This document shows positions 23,247 through 31,212 of a DNA stretch of 39,300 nucleotides, in pieces. The DNA lies in contig VAWH01000030.1 of assembly GCA_005888315.1 (NCBI GenBank), positions 1 through 39,300 of the forward strand, in the 5' to 3' direction. The notes beneath the pieces were generated by a model that worked only from the letters and a program-made list of their open reading frames with translations, did no database searches and was not told the origin of the DNA. Both the position numbers and the translations under genes were made by a program. How positions within the stretch are numbered: position 1 is the first letter of the stretch; each line of letters begins with the position of its first letter. This DNA comes from Actinomycetota bacterium. GTDB taxonomy: Bacteria; Actinomycetota; Thermoleophilia; Gaiellales; Gaiellaceae.

Positions 23247-24611
23247 CTACAGCACGGCGAGATACCGCTCGAGCTCCCAGCCCGTCAGCTGAACGCGGTA
23301 CTCGTCCCACTCCTTGCGCTTGAGCTCGACGTAGCGGTCGAAGATGTGCGGGCCGAGCGCTTTGCGCGCGAGTTCCGACTCGGCCAGTGCGTCGATCGCC
23401 TCGCCGAGGGTCTCGGGCAACGAGACGATGCCGCGCTCCCGCCGCTGCTCCGGTGTCAAGTGGTAGAGGTTCGTCTCCATCGCCTCCGGCAGCTCGTAGC
23501 CCTGCTCGATCCCCTCGAGCCCCGCGTGCAGGAGTGCGGCGAAGGTGAGGTATGGATTGCACGCAGGATCCGGGCACCGGATCTCGGCGCGGGTCGCCTG
23601 CTCCGAGCCCGGCTTATACAGCGGGATCCGGATCAGCGCCGAGCGGTTCCGCTGGGACCAGGCGACGTAGACCGGGGCCTCGTAGCCGGGGACGAGCCGC
23701 TTGTACGAGTTGACCCACTGCGCGAAGACCGCCGCGATCTCGCGCGCGTGGTGAAGCTGGCCCGCGATGAAGGCCTTGCCGGCGGCCGAGAGGTGCCACG
23801 GGTCGTCGCCGTCGAAGAAGGCATTGCGGCCGTCGCTGAAGAGCGACTGGTGCGTGTGCATGCCCGAGCCGTTCTCGCCGAAGATCGGCTTCGGCATGAA
23901 GGTCGCGTGATAGCCGGCCTTCTTCGCAATCTCCTTGACGATCAGTCGGTACGTGACCGTGTGGTCGGCCATCTCGAGCGCCGGCGCGAAGCGCATGTCG
24001 ATCTCGTGCTGGGAAGGGCCGACCTCGTGGTGGACGTACTCGATCGGGATGCCCATCGACTCGAGCGCATGGACGGTCTCCTGGCGAAGGCCTGAAGCGG
24101 CGTCCAACGTCGTCATCGCGAAGTAGCCACCCTCGTCGAGGGTCTCGGTGCCCTTGTCGTCCTCGAACAGAAAGTACTCGAGCTCCGGGCCGACGTTGAA
24201 GGTGTCGAAGCCGAGCGAGCGCATGCGCTCGAGCGCACGCCGCAGGACGTAGCGCGGATCCCCCTCGTAGGGCTTCCCGTCCGGCGTGACGATGTCGCAG
24301 ATCATCCGAGCCATCTTCATCTCGCCCTCGCGAGCCGGCATCAGCTGGAACGTGGCCGGGTCGGGGATCGCGACCATGTCGGACTCCTCGATCGCATTGA
24401 AGCCGGTGATCGACGAACCGTCGAAGCCCATCCCGTCGTCGAGCGCCTCCTCGACCTCGCTCGGCGTGACCGCAAAGCTCTTCAGATGACCCTCGATGTC
24501 GGTGAACCAGAGCAGCAGGAAGTCGACGTTCTCGTCCTGCAGCCGCTTCAGCGCCTCCCGCCTCGCTTCCGGATCGCTGGTTGCCCTCGCCCTGCTCTCG
24601 ACCTGCGCCAT
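23247..24611 (-). CDS. glnA: Glutamine synthetase type I (first copy)
   Basis: Makes glutamine from glutamate, ammonium and ATP. The 454-residue protein has all class I motifs: GFDGSSITGF near residue 63, GPELEYFLF, the ATP-binding [24 protein letters not shown] and RNRSALIRIP. The length and the C-terminal NLYHLTPEQRRERGIVSLP segment fit the Bacillus/Thermotoga-like alpha group. The tyrosine at the adenylylation position is kept, although the flanking residues are not those of the beta group. ATG 24611 has a strong ribosome-binding site (AAGGAGG). The leader holds a terminator-like hairpin. The gene lies 101 bp downstream of the methyltransferase gene on the same strand. Confidence 0.95.
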   Translation of the reverse strand: MAQVESRARATSDPEARREALKRLQDENVDFLLLWFTDIEGHLKSFAVTPSEVEEALDDGMGFDGSSITGFNAIEESDMVAIPDPATFQLMPAREGEMKMARMICDIVTPDGKPYEGDPRYVLRRALERMRSLGFDTFNVGPELEYFLFEDDKGTETLDEGGYFAMTTLDAASGLRQETVHALESMGIPIEYVHHEVGPSQHEIDMRFAPALEMADHTVTYRLIVKEIAKKAGYHATFMPKPIFGENGSGMHTHQSLFSDGRNAFFDGDDPWHLSAAGKAFIAGQLHHAREIAAVFAQWVNSYKRLVPGYEAPVYVAWSQRNRSALIRIPLYKPGSEQATRAEIRCPDPACNPYLTFAALLHAGLEGIEQGYELPEAMETNLYHLTPEQRRERGIVSLPETLGEAIDALAESELARKALGPHIFDRYVELKRKEWDEYRVQLTGWELERYLAVL

Positions 24612-24635
24612 CGAAACCTCCTTGAAAAACACGAA

Positions 24636-24665
24636 AGCCCCAGGCGCCCCGCGGCGCCTGAGGCT
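24636..24665 (-). terminator. Attenuator-like hairpin in the first glutamine synthetase leader
   Basis: On the minus strand a 13-bp stem (AGCCTCAGGCGCC with GGCGCCTGGGGCT, one G-U pair) is followed by TTTCGTGTTTTT, so it can act as an intrinsic terminator. It lies between the putative promoter and the start codon. Its 5' arm overlaps an alternative hairpin AGGC-GACGCA-GCCT (24661-24674, six-base loop), so the two cannot form together. Confidence 0.7.
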
Positions 24666-24686
24666 GCGTCGCCTTCAGACACGGGC

Positions 24687-24716
24687 AGTCTAACAGCGTC
24701 CCAGCGGCGGGTTCAA
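24687..24716 (-). promoter_or_regulatory. Putative promoter of the first glutamine synthetase gene
   Basis: TTGAAC (24716-24711) and TAGACT (24692-24687) are separated by 18 bp. The -35 hexamer overlaps the stop of the methyltransferase gene. The transcript would start near 24680, giving a leader of about 70 nt that begins just before GAAGGCG. Confidence 0.5.
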
Positions 24717-25423
24717 AGCTTCTCCCAGACAGAAACGTGCTTGCCGCTCTCTGCGGTAAAAGGCTCACGGAGCCAGCCGTTCCACCGCTCGCGCAGTTGC
24801 ATGCCCGCAATCCGAGCCATCAGGTCCAGCTCGGAAGGCCAGACGTAGCGGAAGGGCATCGACACCTGCACACCCTCCCCCGGGTAGTAGTGGTGCGAGA
24901 TCAGGCCCTGCTCTACAACGTCGTACTCGTCGAAACCGAGGTGCTCCGAACCGACGTCGAACGGGACGAATCTCTGCCCGGGCGGCAGCAACCGCAGCTT
25001 CGGGACGCCGACCTCGATCACGAAGCGGCCGCCTGGCCGGAGATGCGCTGCAACGTTCTCGAAGCACGCCACCTGCCGATCCTGGTCAGTCAGGTTGTTG
25101 ATCGTGTTGAAGACGAGGTACGCGAGCGAGAAAGTCCCCTCGATTCGCGTCGTCGCGAAATCGCCGATCGCGACCGGGATGTCCTCGCCCCCGGGTTTCT
25201 CACGTAGCTTCGCCACCATCGCCGTGGAGAGGTCGATGCCGTGTACCCGCACGCCGTGCCTGACGAGCGGCAGCGCGATGCGCCCGGTGCCGATGCCCAG
25301 TTCGAGCACCGGATCGTCACCGGCAAGCGCCGCGAGGAAGTCGGCAACCGGTTCGACCTCCATACCGGCGGTCGACTCGTCATACCGCGCGGCGGCTTCC
25401 TCGCCGAAGTAATCCTTGGTCAT
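24713..25423 (-). CDS. Class I SAM-dependent methyltransferase
   Basis: A 236-residue methyltransferase. The SAM-binding motif I is VLELGIGTGRIALPL (about residues 39-53), followed by GIDLSTAMVAKL and IGDFATTRIEGTFSLAYLVFNTINNL. The DYFGEEAAARYDE opening is common in small-molecule methyltransferases. The substrate is unknown. ATG 25423 overlaps the stop of the permease gene (ATGA), so its translation is coupled to the exporter. That suggests it modifies or responds to the exported compound. Confidence 0.85.
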   Translation of the reverse strand: MTKDYFGEEAAARYDESTAGMEVEPVADFLAALAGDDPVLELGIGTGRIALPLVRHGVRVHGIDLSTAMVAKLREKPGGEDIPVAIGDFATTRIEGTFSLAYLVFNTINNLTDQDRQVACFENVAAHLRPGGRFVIEVGVPKLRLLPPGQRFVPFDVGSEHLGFDEYDVVEQGLISHHYYPGEGVQVSMPFRYVWPSELDLMARIAGMQLRERWNGWLREPFTAESGKHVSVWEKL

Positions 25424-26253
25424 CCCGACCGCTTCAGCTTCCCGTGCCGCTTCGCGTGCCGCTCGCCAACGCCGAAGATCACGAGCCCGAGCGGAATCGC
25501 GATCACCCCGATCACGATCAGTGGCCAAATGTCCCCCCAGACCGCGCCGACGCCGTAGCCGTCGAGAATCGCGTGACGGATGCCCCGCAGAGCGTAAGTC
25601 GCAGGCGAGATCGTGGAGAGCCATTGCATCCATTGCGGCAGCACGCTGACCGAGTAGTAGACGCCCGAGATCACGAGCAGGATGCCCTGCGCGATGAAGC
25701 CCATCTGCATCCCCTTCTCGGGCGAGATCAAGGGGAGAACCGCAGTCATCATCCCGATTCCGATGAACGAGACCGAGGCCACCGCCAACACGACCAGCGC
25801 CGCGACGAAGTTCGCTCCGCCGAGGCTGAGCGAGAAGAAGCCGGCGATCACGGCGAAGAGGACGGCGGTGCGGAGGACGCCGTAGACGACCGCGAACAGA
25901 CCCATGCCGATCAAATGGATCGGGCGGGCAAGCGGCGCCATGAACGTGTACTCGATCGTGCCTTCCCAGCGTTCCCACGCGACGGTCTCGGTCAGGATCT
26001 CGAAGACAACGCCGAGGTACGACCAGATGACGGCGCCGATCAGCAGCGTCGTCGTCGCACGGTCGACGTCGAGCTTGCCGCCCGCGGCGTGGATGCCCTT
26101 GGCGATGAAGACGATCGTGAGCGTGTTCGCGAGCGACCAGACGAAGAACGCGAGCTCCCACCAGACGTAGCGCTTGACCAGGTAGGCGTTCCGCTCGAGG
26201 ACGCCGGAGAGGCCGATCAGCTCGTGCCGGAGGGTTGCGGCAGCCCCTCTCAC
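25420..26253 (-). CDS. ABC-2 type transporter permease
   Basis: A 277-residue membrane protein of the ABC-2 (DrrB/NodJ-like) group with six hydrophobic helices, including [43 protein letters not shown] and [16 protein letters not shown]. It forms an exporter with the ATPase encoded upstream. The GTG start overlaps the ATPase stop. Typical substrates of the family are drugs or polysaccharides; none can be assigned here. Confidence 0.88.
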   Translation of the reverse strand: MRGAAATLRHELIGLSGVLERNAYLVKRYVWWELAFFVWSLANTLTIVFIAKGIHAAGGKLDVDRATTTLLIGAVIWSYLGVVFEILTETVAWERWEGTIEYTFMAPLARPIHLIGMGLFAVVYGVLRTAVLFAVIAGFFSLSLGGANFVAALVVLAVASVSFIGIGMMTAVLPLISPEKGMQMGFIAQGILLVISGVYYSVSVLPQWMQWLSTISPATYALRGIRHAILDGYGVGAVWGDIWPLIVIGVIAIPLGLVIFGVGERHAKRHGKLKRSG

Positions 26254-27065
26254 GCGAACACGCCTCTTTCCGCGTCCTCGTCCTCCTGCTCGAACTCGCG
26301 CCCGGTCGCGGCGAAGAAGGCCTCCTCGAGCGTCTCGGCGCGGTAGCGCTCCTTGAGCTCGTCGACCGGCTCGAGGCAGAGCAGCTGCCCGCGATCGAGG
26401 ATGCCGACGCGGTCCGCCAGCGCCTCGGCCTCCGCGAGGTCGTGCGTGCAGAGCAGGATCGTGGCGTCGTGCGAGGCCCAGACCTCGCGGATGAAATCCT
26501 GCACCTCGAGCTTCGAGCGCGGGTCGAGACCCGTGGTCGGTTCGTCGAGAAGCAGCAGCACGGGCGAGGTGAGGAGCGCCCGGGCGAGCGAGACCTTCTG
26601 CTGCATTCCCCGCGAGAGATGCTCCATCGCCTCGTGCCGGCGACGGGCCGGGAAGCCGACGCGGTCGAGGATCATCGGGATCCGCTCACGGGTCTCTGCG
26701 CCGGTCATCCCGTAGAACCGCGCCGCGTAGCTCAGGTTCTCCTCGGACGACATCTTCTTGAAAAAGGAAGCCTCGACCGAGACGCGGTTGACCAGCCGCT
26801 GAACGGCGCGCTGCTCCTTGAAGACGTCGTGCCCGAAGACGAGCGCGCTGCCGCCATCGTGCAGCAGCAAGGTCGAGAGCAGCCGGACGAGCGTCGACTT
26901 CCCGGAGCCGTTCTGCCCGAGGATGGCGACGCACTCGCCGCGCTCGATCGCGAACGTGACGTTCTCGAGCGCGGGCACTCGCCGCCTGCGCCTGCGCAGA
27001 CCGGAGCGCTCCGCGTCGCGGCGGAGGAATTCCTTGCGCAGGTTGTGGACTTCTACGGCGGTCAC
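26250..27065 (-). CDS. ABC transporter ATP-binding protein
   Basis: A 271-residue ATPase of the drug/polysaccharide exporter type. The Walker A is GQNGSGKST, the signature is [15 protein letters not shown], and the Walker B is [13 protein letters not shown], followed by the switch His in LLCTHDL. It has an Arg-rich insertion near the N-terminus ([18 protein letters not shown]). It is the first gene of an ATPase, permease, methyltransferase operon and diverges from the second glutamine synthetase gene. The start GTG 27065 is the best fit to the beginning of the domain. Confidence 0.9.
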   Translation of the reverse strand: MTAVEVHNLRKEFLRRDAERSGLRRRRRRVPALENVTFAIERGECVAILGQNGSGKSTLVRLLSTLLLHDGGSALVFGHDVFKEQRAVQRLVNRVSVEASFFKKMSSEENLSYAARFYGMTGAETRERIPMILDRVGFPARRRHEAMEHLSRGMQQKVSLARALLTSPVLLLLDEPTTGLDPRSKLEVQDFIREVWASHDATILLCTHDLAEAEALADRVGILDRGQLLCLEPVDELKERYRAETLEEAFFAATGREFEQEDEDAERGVFA

Positions 27066-27205
27066 GTTGCTCTCCTACGAATCGGCGGGACACGAAGACA
27101 GCGCACCGCCAACCGCGGCGGCGCGCGCAAGACGCGGTGTCAGCCGACCAGCAACATGGCCGCCACCTTAGCCGCCGCCGAGCTGCCGCGTCAACGAATT
27201 TGCCA

Positions 27206-27234
27206 TTGCGGTCGTCCGGCCGGAGAGTTATCGT
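27206..27234 (+). promoter_or_regulatory. Putative promoter of the second glutamine synthetase operon
   Basis: TTGCGG (27206-27211) and TATCGT (27229-27234) are separated by 17 bp. The transcript would start near 27241 and carry a leader of about 95 nt that contains the antiterminator and terminator hairpins. Confidence 0.4.
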
Positions 27235-27267
27235 CTTTTCCAGCGAGCGTCGCCGAAGGCGCCCGCG

Positions 27268-27283
27268 GAGGCAATGAGGCCTC
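27268..27283 (+). promoter_or_regulatory. Candidate ANTAR-type hairpin in the second glutamine synthetase leader
   Basis: GAGGC and GCCTC pair around the six-base loop AATGAG. The loop has A at position 1 and G at position 4, the rule for ANTAR RNA targets. The 3' arm also forms the 5' side of the downstream terminator, so they are mutually exclusive. A second (first-in-order) six-base-loop hairpin, normally also required, was not found. Confidence 0.45.
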
Positions 27284-27311
27284 AGGACTCGTGGAGTCCT
27301 GGGCCTTTTTT
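27277..27311 (+). terminator. Intrinsic terminator (attenuator) in the second glutamine synthetase leader
   Basis: AGG-CTCAGGACTC (27277-27290, with one bulged C) pairs with GAGTCCTGGGCCT (27294-27306) around GTG, with a G-U pair. It is followed by TTTTTT. It lies 25 bp before the start codon of the gene it precedes, not after a gene, which marks it as a conditional terminator. Confidence 0.75.
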
Positions 27312-27335
27312 GTTGGTCCAACAGAAGGAGACGAG

Positions 27336-28778
27336 ATGGAGGCAGAGGCACGGCATTACCTGGTGAACGGCGGTGGCGAGCAGCCGGAGCCGCGCGAGGC
27401 GCTCGAATGGGCGGGTCAGACGCAGGCGCAGATGGTCGACCTCAAGTTCTGCGACCTGCTCGGCGCCTGGCAGCACATGACCCTGCCGCTCTCGGCGTTC
27501 GGCGAATCGGCATTCGACGACGGGCTGGGGTTTGACGGCTCGTCGATTCGCGGCTGGCAGGGGATCTCCGAGTCCGACATGTTGCTGATGCCGGACGCGT
27601 CCAGCGCCGTGCTCGATCCATTCGCCGCCGCGCCAACTCTCTCCCTGTTGTGCGAGATCGTCGACCCGGTCACCCGCGAGCCGTACGCAAAGGACCCGCG
27701 CCGGATCGCGAAGCGCGCCGAGGAGTATCTGCGCGAGACCGGAGTCGCCGACACGGCCTACATCGGGCCGGAATGCGAGTTCTTCGTCCTCGACACGGTC
27801 TCGTACGAGCTCGCCGACCACAAGGCGCACTACGAGATCGACTCCGAGGAAGGCCACTGGAACTCGGGCAACCCGGGCCTCGGCTACACGGTCCGCCCGA
27901 AGGAAGGGTATTTCCCGCCGGCCCCGCACGACACGCTGGCCGATTTGCGCTCCGAGATGGTGCTGACGCTCGAGCGGCTGGGGATCCCGTGCGAGTTCCA
28001 CCACCACGAAGTGGCCTCGGGCGGCCAGTGCGAGATCGACCTCCGCTACGGCACGCTGACCCGGATGGCCGACCAGGTCATGACCTACAAGTACGTGGTC
28101 AAGAACGTCGCCCGCGCCGCCGGCAAGACGGTCACGTTCATGCCGAAGCCGCTCTTCGGCGACAACGGCTCCGGCATGCACACCCACCAGTCCCTCTGGA
28201 AGGAGGGGACACCGCTGATGGCGGACAAGTCCGGCTACGCCGGTCTGTCGCAGCTAGCCCGGACGTACATCGGCGGACTGCTCGCGCATGCGCCGGCACT
28301 GCTCGCCTTCTGTGCGCCGACGACCAACTCGTACCGCCGGCTCGTGCCCGGTTACGAGGCGCCGGTCAACCTCGTTTACTCGCAGCGGAACCGCTCGGCC
28401 TGCATCCGGATCCCGATGTACTCGGACTCGCCCAAGGCGAAGCGGATCGAGTTCCGCTGCCCCGACGCTGCGGCAAACCCCTACCTCGCCTTCTCGGCGA
28501 TGCTGATGGCGGGTCTGGACGGAATCGAAAAGGGCTTGGACGCCGGCGAGCCGGCCGACTGGGACCTCTTCGAGGAGGACCGCGGTGTCGCGCAGGTGCC
28601 TGGCTCCCTCGCCGAGGCCCTGGACGCGCTCGAAGCCGACCACGAGTTCTTGCTCGCCGGCGGCGTCTTCAGCGAGGAGCTGATTCGCACCTGGATCGAC
28701 TACAAACGGGAGAACGAGGTCGACGTTGTGCGGCTGCGGCCGCACCCGGCCGAGTTCGCCCTCTACTACGACTGCTGA
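27336..28778 (+). CDS. glnA: Glutamine synthetase type I beta-like, without the adenylylation tyrosine
   Basis: A second 480-residue glutamine synthetase. The motifs are [45 protein letters not shown] and [10 protein letters not shown]. The length, the extra central segment ([24 protein letters not shown]) and the C-terminus ([15 protein letters not shown]) match the beta group of GlnA. In that group the adenylylated Tyr sits in NLYDLPPEE; here the segment reads [11 protein letters not shown], one residue shorter, with Trp in place of Tyr. GlnE-type control should therefore not work on it. It is the first gene of a glnA, acetyltransferase, PII, Amt cluster. ATG 27336 follows AGAAGGAGA. Confidence 0.94.
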   Translation: MEAEARHYLVNGGGEQPEPREALEWAGQTQAQMVDLKFCDLLGAWQHMTLPLSAFGESAFDDGLGFDGSSIRGWQGISESDMLLMPDASSAVLDPFAAAPTLSLLCEIVDPVTREPYAKDPRRIAKRAEEYLRETGVADTAYIGPECEFFVLDTVSYELADHKAHYEIDSEEGHWNSGNPGLGYTVRPKEGYFPPAPHDTLADLRSEMVLTLERLGIPCEFHHHEVASGGQCEIDLRYGTLTRMADQVMTYKYVVKNVARAAGKTVTFMPKPLFGDNGSGMHTHQSLWKEGTPLMADKSGYAGLSQLARTYIGGLLAHAPALLAFCAPTTNSYRRLVPGYEAPVNLVYSQRNRSACIRIPMYSDSPKAKRIEFRCPDAAANPYLAFSAMLMAGLDGIEKGLDAGEPADWDLFEEDRGVAQVPGSLAEALDALEADHEFLLAGGVFSEELIRTWIDYKRENEVDVVRLRPHPAEFALYYDC

Positions 28779-28785
28779 CGGCCTG

Positions 28786-29286
28786 TTGATCGCAACCGCC
28801 GTCGAGATCCGCGACCTCCGGCCGGACGATTGGCCGGAGGTCGCCCGGATCTATGCCGAAGGGATCGCGACGCGCAACGCCACGTTTGAGACAGACGTGC
28901 CGAGCTGGGACAAGTGGGCCGGTGTACACAGGCCCATCCCCCGCCTCGTCGCGACAGTTGCCGGTGAGGTCGTTGCCTGGGCCGCGGTAGCGCCGGTCTC
29001 CACTCGGCCTATCTATTCCGGCGTTGCGGAGATCAGCCTCTACGTCGCAAAGCAGGCCCGCGGCCAAGGCGTCGGCACGGCGCTTCTCGCGGAGTTCGTC
29101 CGCGAGTCCGAAGCAGCCGGGATCTGGACGCTGCAGACCAGCGTCTTCCTTGAGAACGAGGCCAGCCTGCGGCTGCTCGAAAGAGCCGGATTCCGGGTGG
29201 TCGGCCGACGCGAGCGAATCGCGCAACTCGACGGCCGGTGGCGCGACACGTTGCTGTTGGAGCGACGAAGCGAGGTAACCGAATGA
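28786..29286 (+). CDS. GNAT acetyltransferase of the phosphinothricin/methionine sulfoximine type
   Basis: A 166-residue N-acetyltransferase. The acetyl-CoA loop is QARGQGVGTALL, and YVAKQARG and NEASLRLLERAGFRVVGRRE are typical. The GIATRNATFETDVPSWDKW segment and VAWAAVAPVSTRPIYSGVAEISLYV match the phosphinothricin acetyltransferase (Pat/MnaT) branch. Family members acetylate glutamine synthetase inhibitors such as methionine sulfoximine and phosphinothricin. A TTG at 28786 begins the domain, 7 bp after the glutamine synthetase stop, and the stop overlaps the PII ATG. The substrate is inferred from family and context. Confidence 0.85.
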   Translation: MIATAVEIRDLRPDDWPEVARIYAEGIATRNATFETDVPSWDKWAGVHRPIPRLVATVAGEVVAWAAVAPVSTRPIYSGVAEISLYVAKQARGQGVGTALLAEFVRESEAAGIWTLQTSVFLENEASLRLLERAGFRVVGRRERIAQLDGRWRDTLLLERRSEVTE

Positions 29287-29633
29287 TCAAGGTGGAGGCC
29301 GTAGTCATCCGCGAGCGCGTCGAGACCGTGATCGACGCCGTCGAGGAGGAGACAGGCCACGTCGGCGTCACGGTGGTCGAGGCGATCGGTCACGGACGCC
29401 AGCGCGGCGTCACGCACGAGTACCGGGGGCGTGTCTTCGAATCGCGCTTCCTGCCGAAGGCGCTGCTCGCGTTCATCGTCGACGACGAGATCGCGCCCGC
29501 TGTGGTCGAAGCGATCGCGGACTCGGCGCGGTCGGGCAACGAGTCGGGCGACGGCCTCGTCTGGACAAGCCGCGTCGAAAACGTCACCCACAACCGCACC
29601 GGCCAGGCGCTCGAGGCGGTGGAGACGAGATGA
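29283..29633 (+). CDS. glnB: Nitrogen regulatory protein PII
   Basis: A 116-residue PII signal protein, which reports 2-oxoglutarate, ATP and ADP levels to transporters and enzymes. The T-loop reads GRQRGVTHEYRGRVFESRFLPK and has the same length as in Escherichia coli GlnB, with a Tyr at the modification position 51. The nucleotide-binding GHGRQRG and the C-terminal SGNESGDGLVWTSRVENV motif are close to consensus. ATG 29283 overlaps the acetyltransferase stop (ATGA). Amt follows after 166 bp of repeat. In actinobacteria PII is usually linked to Amt (GlnK-type), so the gene could also be called glnK. Confidence 0.92.
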   Translation: MIKVEAVVIRERVETVIDAVEEETGHVGVTVVEAIGHGRQRGVTHEYRGRVFESRFLPKALLAFIVDDEIAPAVVEAIADSARSGNESGDGLVWTSRVENVTHNRTGQALEAVETR

Positions 29634-29747
29634 GGCGTCGCTTGCGATGCCGTACAAGAGGCCGCGCCGCCGAGGCATCGCTTGCGATGCCGCTTGAAGG
29701 CCGTGCCGGCTTTGCCGGTGCGGCCGCCCGCTGCGCGGCGCGGCCGC
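29634..29747. repeat. Dual-hairpin dispersed repeat, PII/Amt copies
   Basis: Two copies of the first hairpin (29634-29651 and 29674-29691), then the second hairpin (29699-29725), then a strong extra hairpin at 29720-29747 (GCGGCCGCCCGC / GCGG-C-GCGGCCGC). The first copy begins immediately after the PII stop codon. The second-hairpin core has CCGGC/GCCGG where other copies have GCGGC/GCCGC, which keeps pairing. The rest of the gap to Amt (29748-29799) holds only the start-proximal sequence. Confidence 0.85.
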
Positions 29748-29799
29748 TGAAACCGAGTGGCAAGGCCGCTCCGGCGACAACTGACGAGGTGGTGCAGCT

Positions 29800-31212
29800 A
29801 TGAGCAACGCGAACCTCCTGATCGCCGCCAACACGCTCTGGGTCGTCGTTGCCGCGATCCTCGTCATGTTCATGCAAGCGGGGTTCGCCTTCCTGGAAGC
29901 GGGCCTGACGCGCATGAAGAACGCCGCGCACATCGCCGGCAAGAACGTCCTCATCTTCGGGATCTGCTCGCTCGTCTACTGGCTGGTCGGTTTCGGGATC
30001 GCCTTTGGAGACGGCAACGGCATCGTCGGCATGCACGGCTTTGCGCCTTCGGTCGGCCCGCTGCTCGCGGTCGGGAAGGCGCCGTACTCGTTCTTCACGA
30101 CGATCCCGGGCGCGGGCGCGTACCTGTTCGAGGTGGTCTTCGCCGGCGTTTCGCTCGCAATCGTCTGGGGCGCCATGGCCGAACGGGCCAAGCTCTGGGT
30201 CTATTTCGTCTTTGGCGTCGCGTTCACGCTGATCTACTCGGTCACCTCGCACTGGATCTGGCACTCGGGTGGCTGGCTCTTCGGACTCGGGATGCAGGAT
30301 TTCGCCGGCTCGACGGTCGTCCATTACCAGGGCGCGCTGGCGGCGCTCGCAGGCGCGATCCTGCTCGGCCCCCGAATCGGCAAGTTCGGCCACGACGGCC
30401 GCGCCAACCCGATCCCGGGCCACAACATGCCCTACGCCGTGCTCGGGACCCTGATCCTCTGGTTCGGCTGGTTCGGCTTCAACCCGGGCTCGACGCTCGC
30501 CGTGATCACCGGCGACAGGATCGGCTACTTCGGCTACGTCGCGCTGACGACGAACGTCGCCGCGGCGGCCGGCGCCCTCGGCGGGATCGCCACCGCCTGG
30601 CTCGTGCTGAAAAAGCCGGACGTCTCGATGATGCTGAACGGAGTCATCGCCGCGCTCGTCGCGATCACGGCCGCGTCCGGCTTCGTCGCCCCCTGGGCTG
30701 CGATCGTGATCGGCTTTCTCGCCGCGGCGATCGCCGTCGTCGCCGTACCGCTCGTCGAGCGGATCGGGATCGACGATCCGATCGGCGCCGTCGCCGTCCA
30801 CGGGCTCGCGGGCGTCTGGGGAACGCTGGCAACGGGCATCTTCGCCGTGCCGGCGCTCGCCTCGAACCTCGCCACCGGCAGCGGCGGGCTCGTCTACACC
30901 GGCTCGTTCCACCAGCTCGGCGTTCAGGCGCTCGGCCTCGCCGCGGTCGGCGGCTTCACCTTCACCGCGTCGTTCGGCTGCCTCTGGACGCTGAAGAGGC
31001 TGTGGGGCATCCGGGTCGAGGAGCACGTCGAGACGGCCGGCCTGGACGTCTCCGAGCACGGCATGTGGGGCTACCCCGAGTTCTACATCCCCGTTCCCGG
31101 CGGCTACGGCACCGAGTCGCACGGGCATCTCGGCGTGCCACACATGCACCGTCCTGTGCGTGAGCCAGAGTCGGTGCCGATCCCCGCCAAACCAGCCGAG
31201 GAGGCTGCATGA
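29800..31212 (+). CDS. amt: Ammonium transporter
   Basis: A 470-residue Amt/MEP/Rh channel that moves ammonium across the membrane. The signature DFAGSTVVHYQGALAAL carries the first of the two pore histidines, and AVAVHGLAGVWGTL carries the second. About eleven hydrophobic helices follow the GFAFLEAGLTRMKN opening. The C-terminal DVSEHGMWGYPEF tail is the region touched by PII. A further 45 residues rich in His and Pro (SHGHLGVPHMHRP) extend beyond the usual end. It follows PII across a dispersed repeat and overlaps the next small gene (ATGA). Confidence 0.95.
   Translation: MSNANLLIAANTLWVVVAAILVMFMQAGFAFLEAGLTRMKNAAHIAGKNVLIFGICSLVYWLVGFGIAFGDGNGIVGMHGFAPSVGPLLAVGKAPYSFFTTIPGAGAYLFEVVFAGVSLAIVWGAMAERAKLWVYFVFGVAFTLIYSVTSHWIWHSGGWLFGLGMQDFAGSTVVHYQGALAALAGAILLGPRIGKFGHDGRANPIPGHNMPYAVLGTLILWFGWFGFNPGSTLAVITGDRIGYFGYVALTTNVAAAAGALGGIATAWLVLKKPDVSMMLNGVIAALVAITAASGFVAPWAAIVIGFLAAAIAVVAVPLVERIGIDDPIGAVAVHGLAGVWGTLATGIFAVPALASNLATGSGGLVYTGSFHQLGVQALGLAAVGGFTFTASFGCLWTLKRLWGIRVEEHVETAGLDVSEHGMWGYPEFYIPVPGGYGTESHGHLGVPHMHRPVREPESVPIPAKPAEEAA

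Noticed and set aside
24713-26161. A 482-codon minus-strand frame joining the permease region to the methyltransferase
   Set aside because: Only its last 236 codons read as a protein family; the rest is an antiframe of the real permease gene. The methyltransferase start at 25423 is used instead.
27241-27311. Glutamine or glycine riboswitch in the second glutamine synthetase leader
   Set aside because: GCCGAAGG and CTCAGG recall short parts of these riboswitches, but the other required core segments (for example CGUUCA and GACGGAAGUAGG of the glutamine type) are missing in both leaders.
26235-27335. Upstream extension of the second glutamine synthetase frame
   Set aside because: The frame is open back to 26235, but this is opposite the ABC ATPase gene and crosses a promoter and a terminator. 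The enzyme starts at 27336.
27274-27366. A leader peptide starting at ATG 27274 across the terminator
   Set aside because: The frame is open for about 30 codons, but the ribosome-binding site GGAGG is only about 2 nt from the ATG and the frame runs into glnA. It looks fortuitous.
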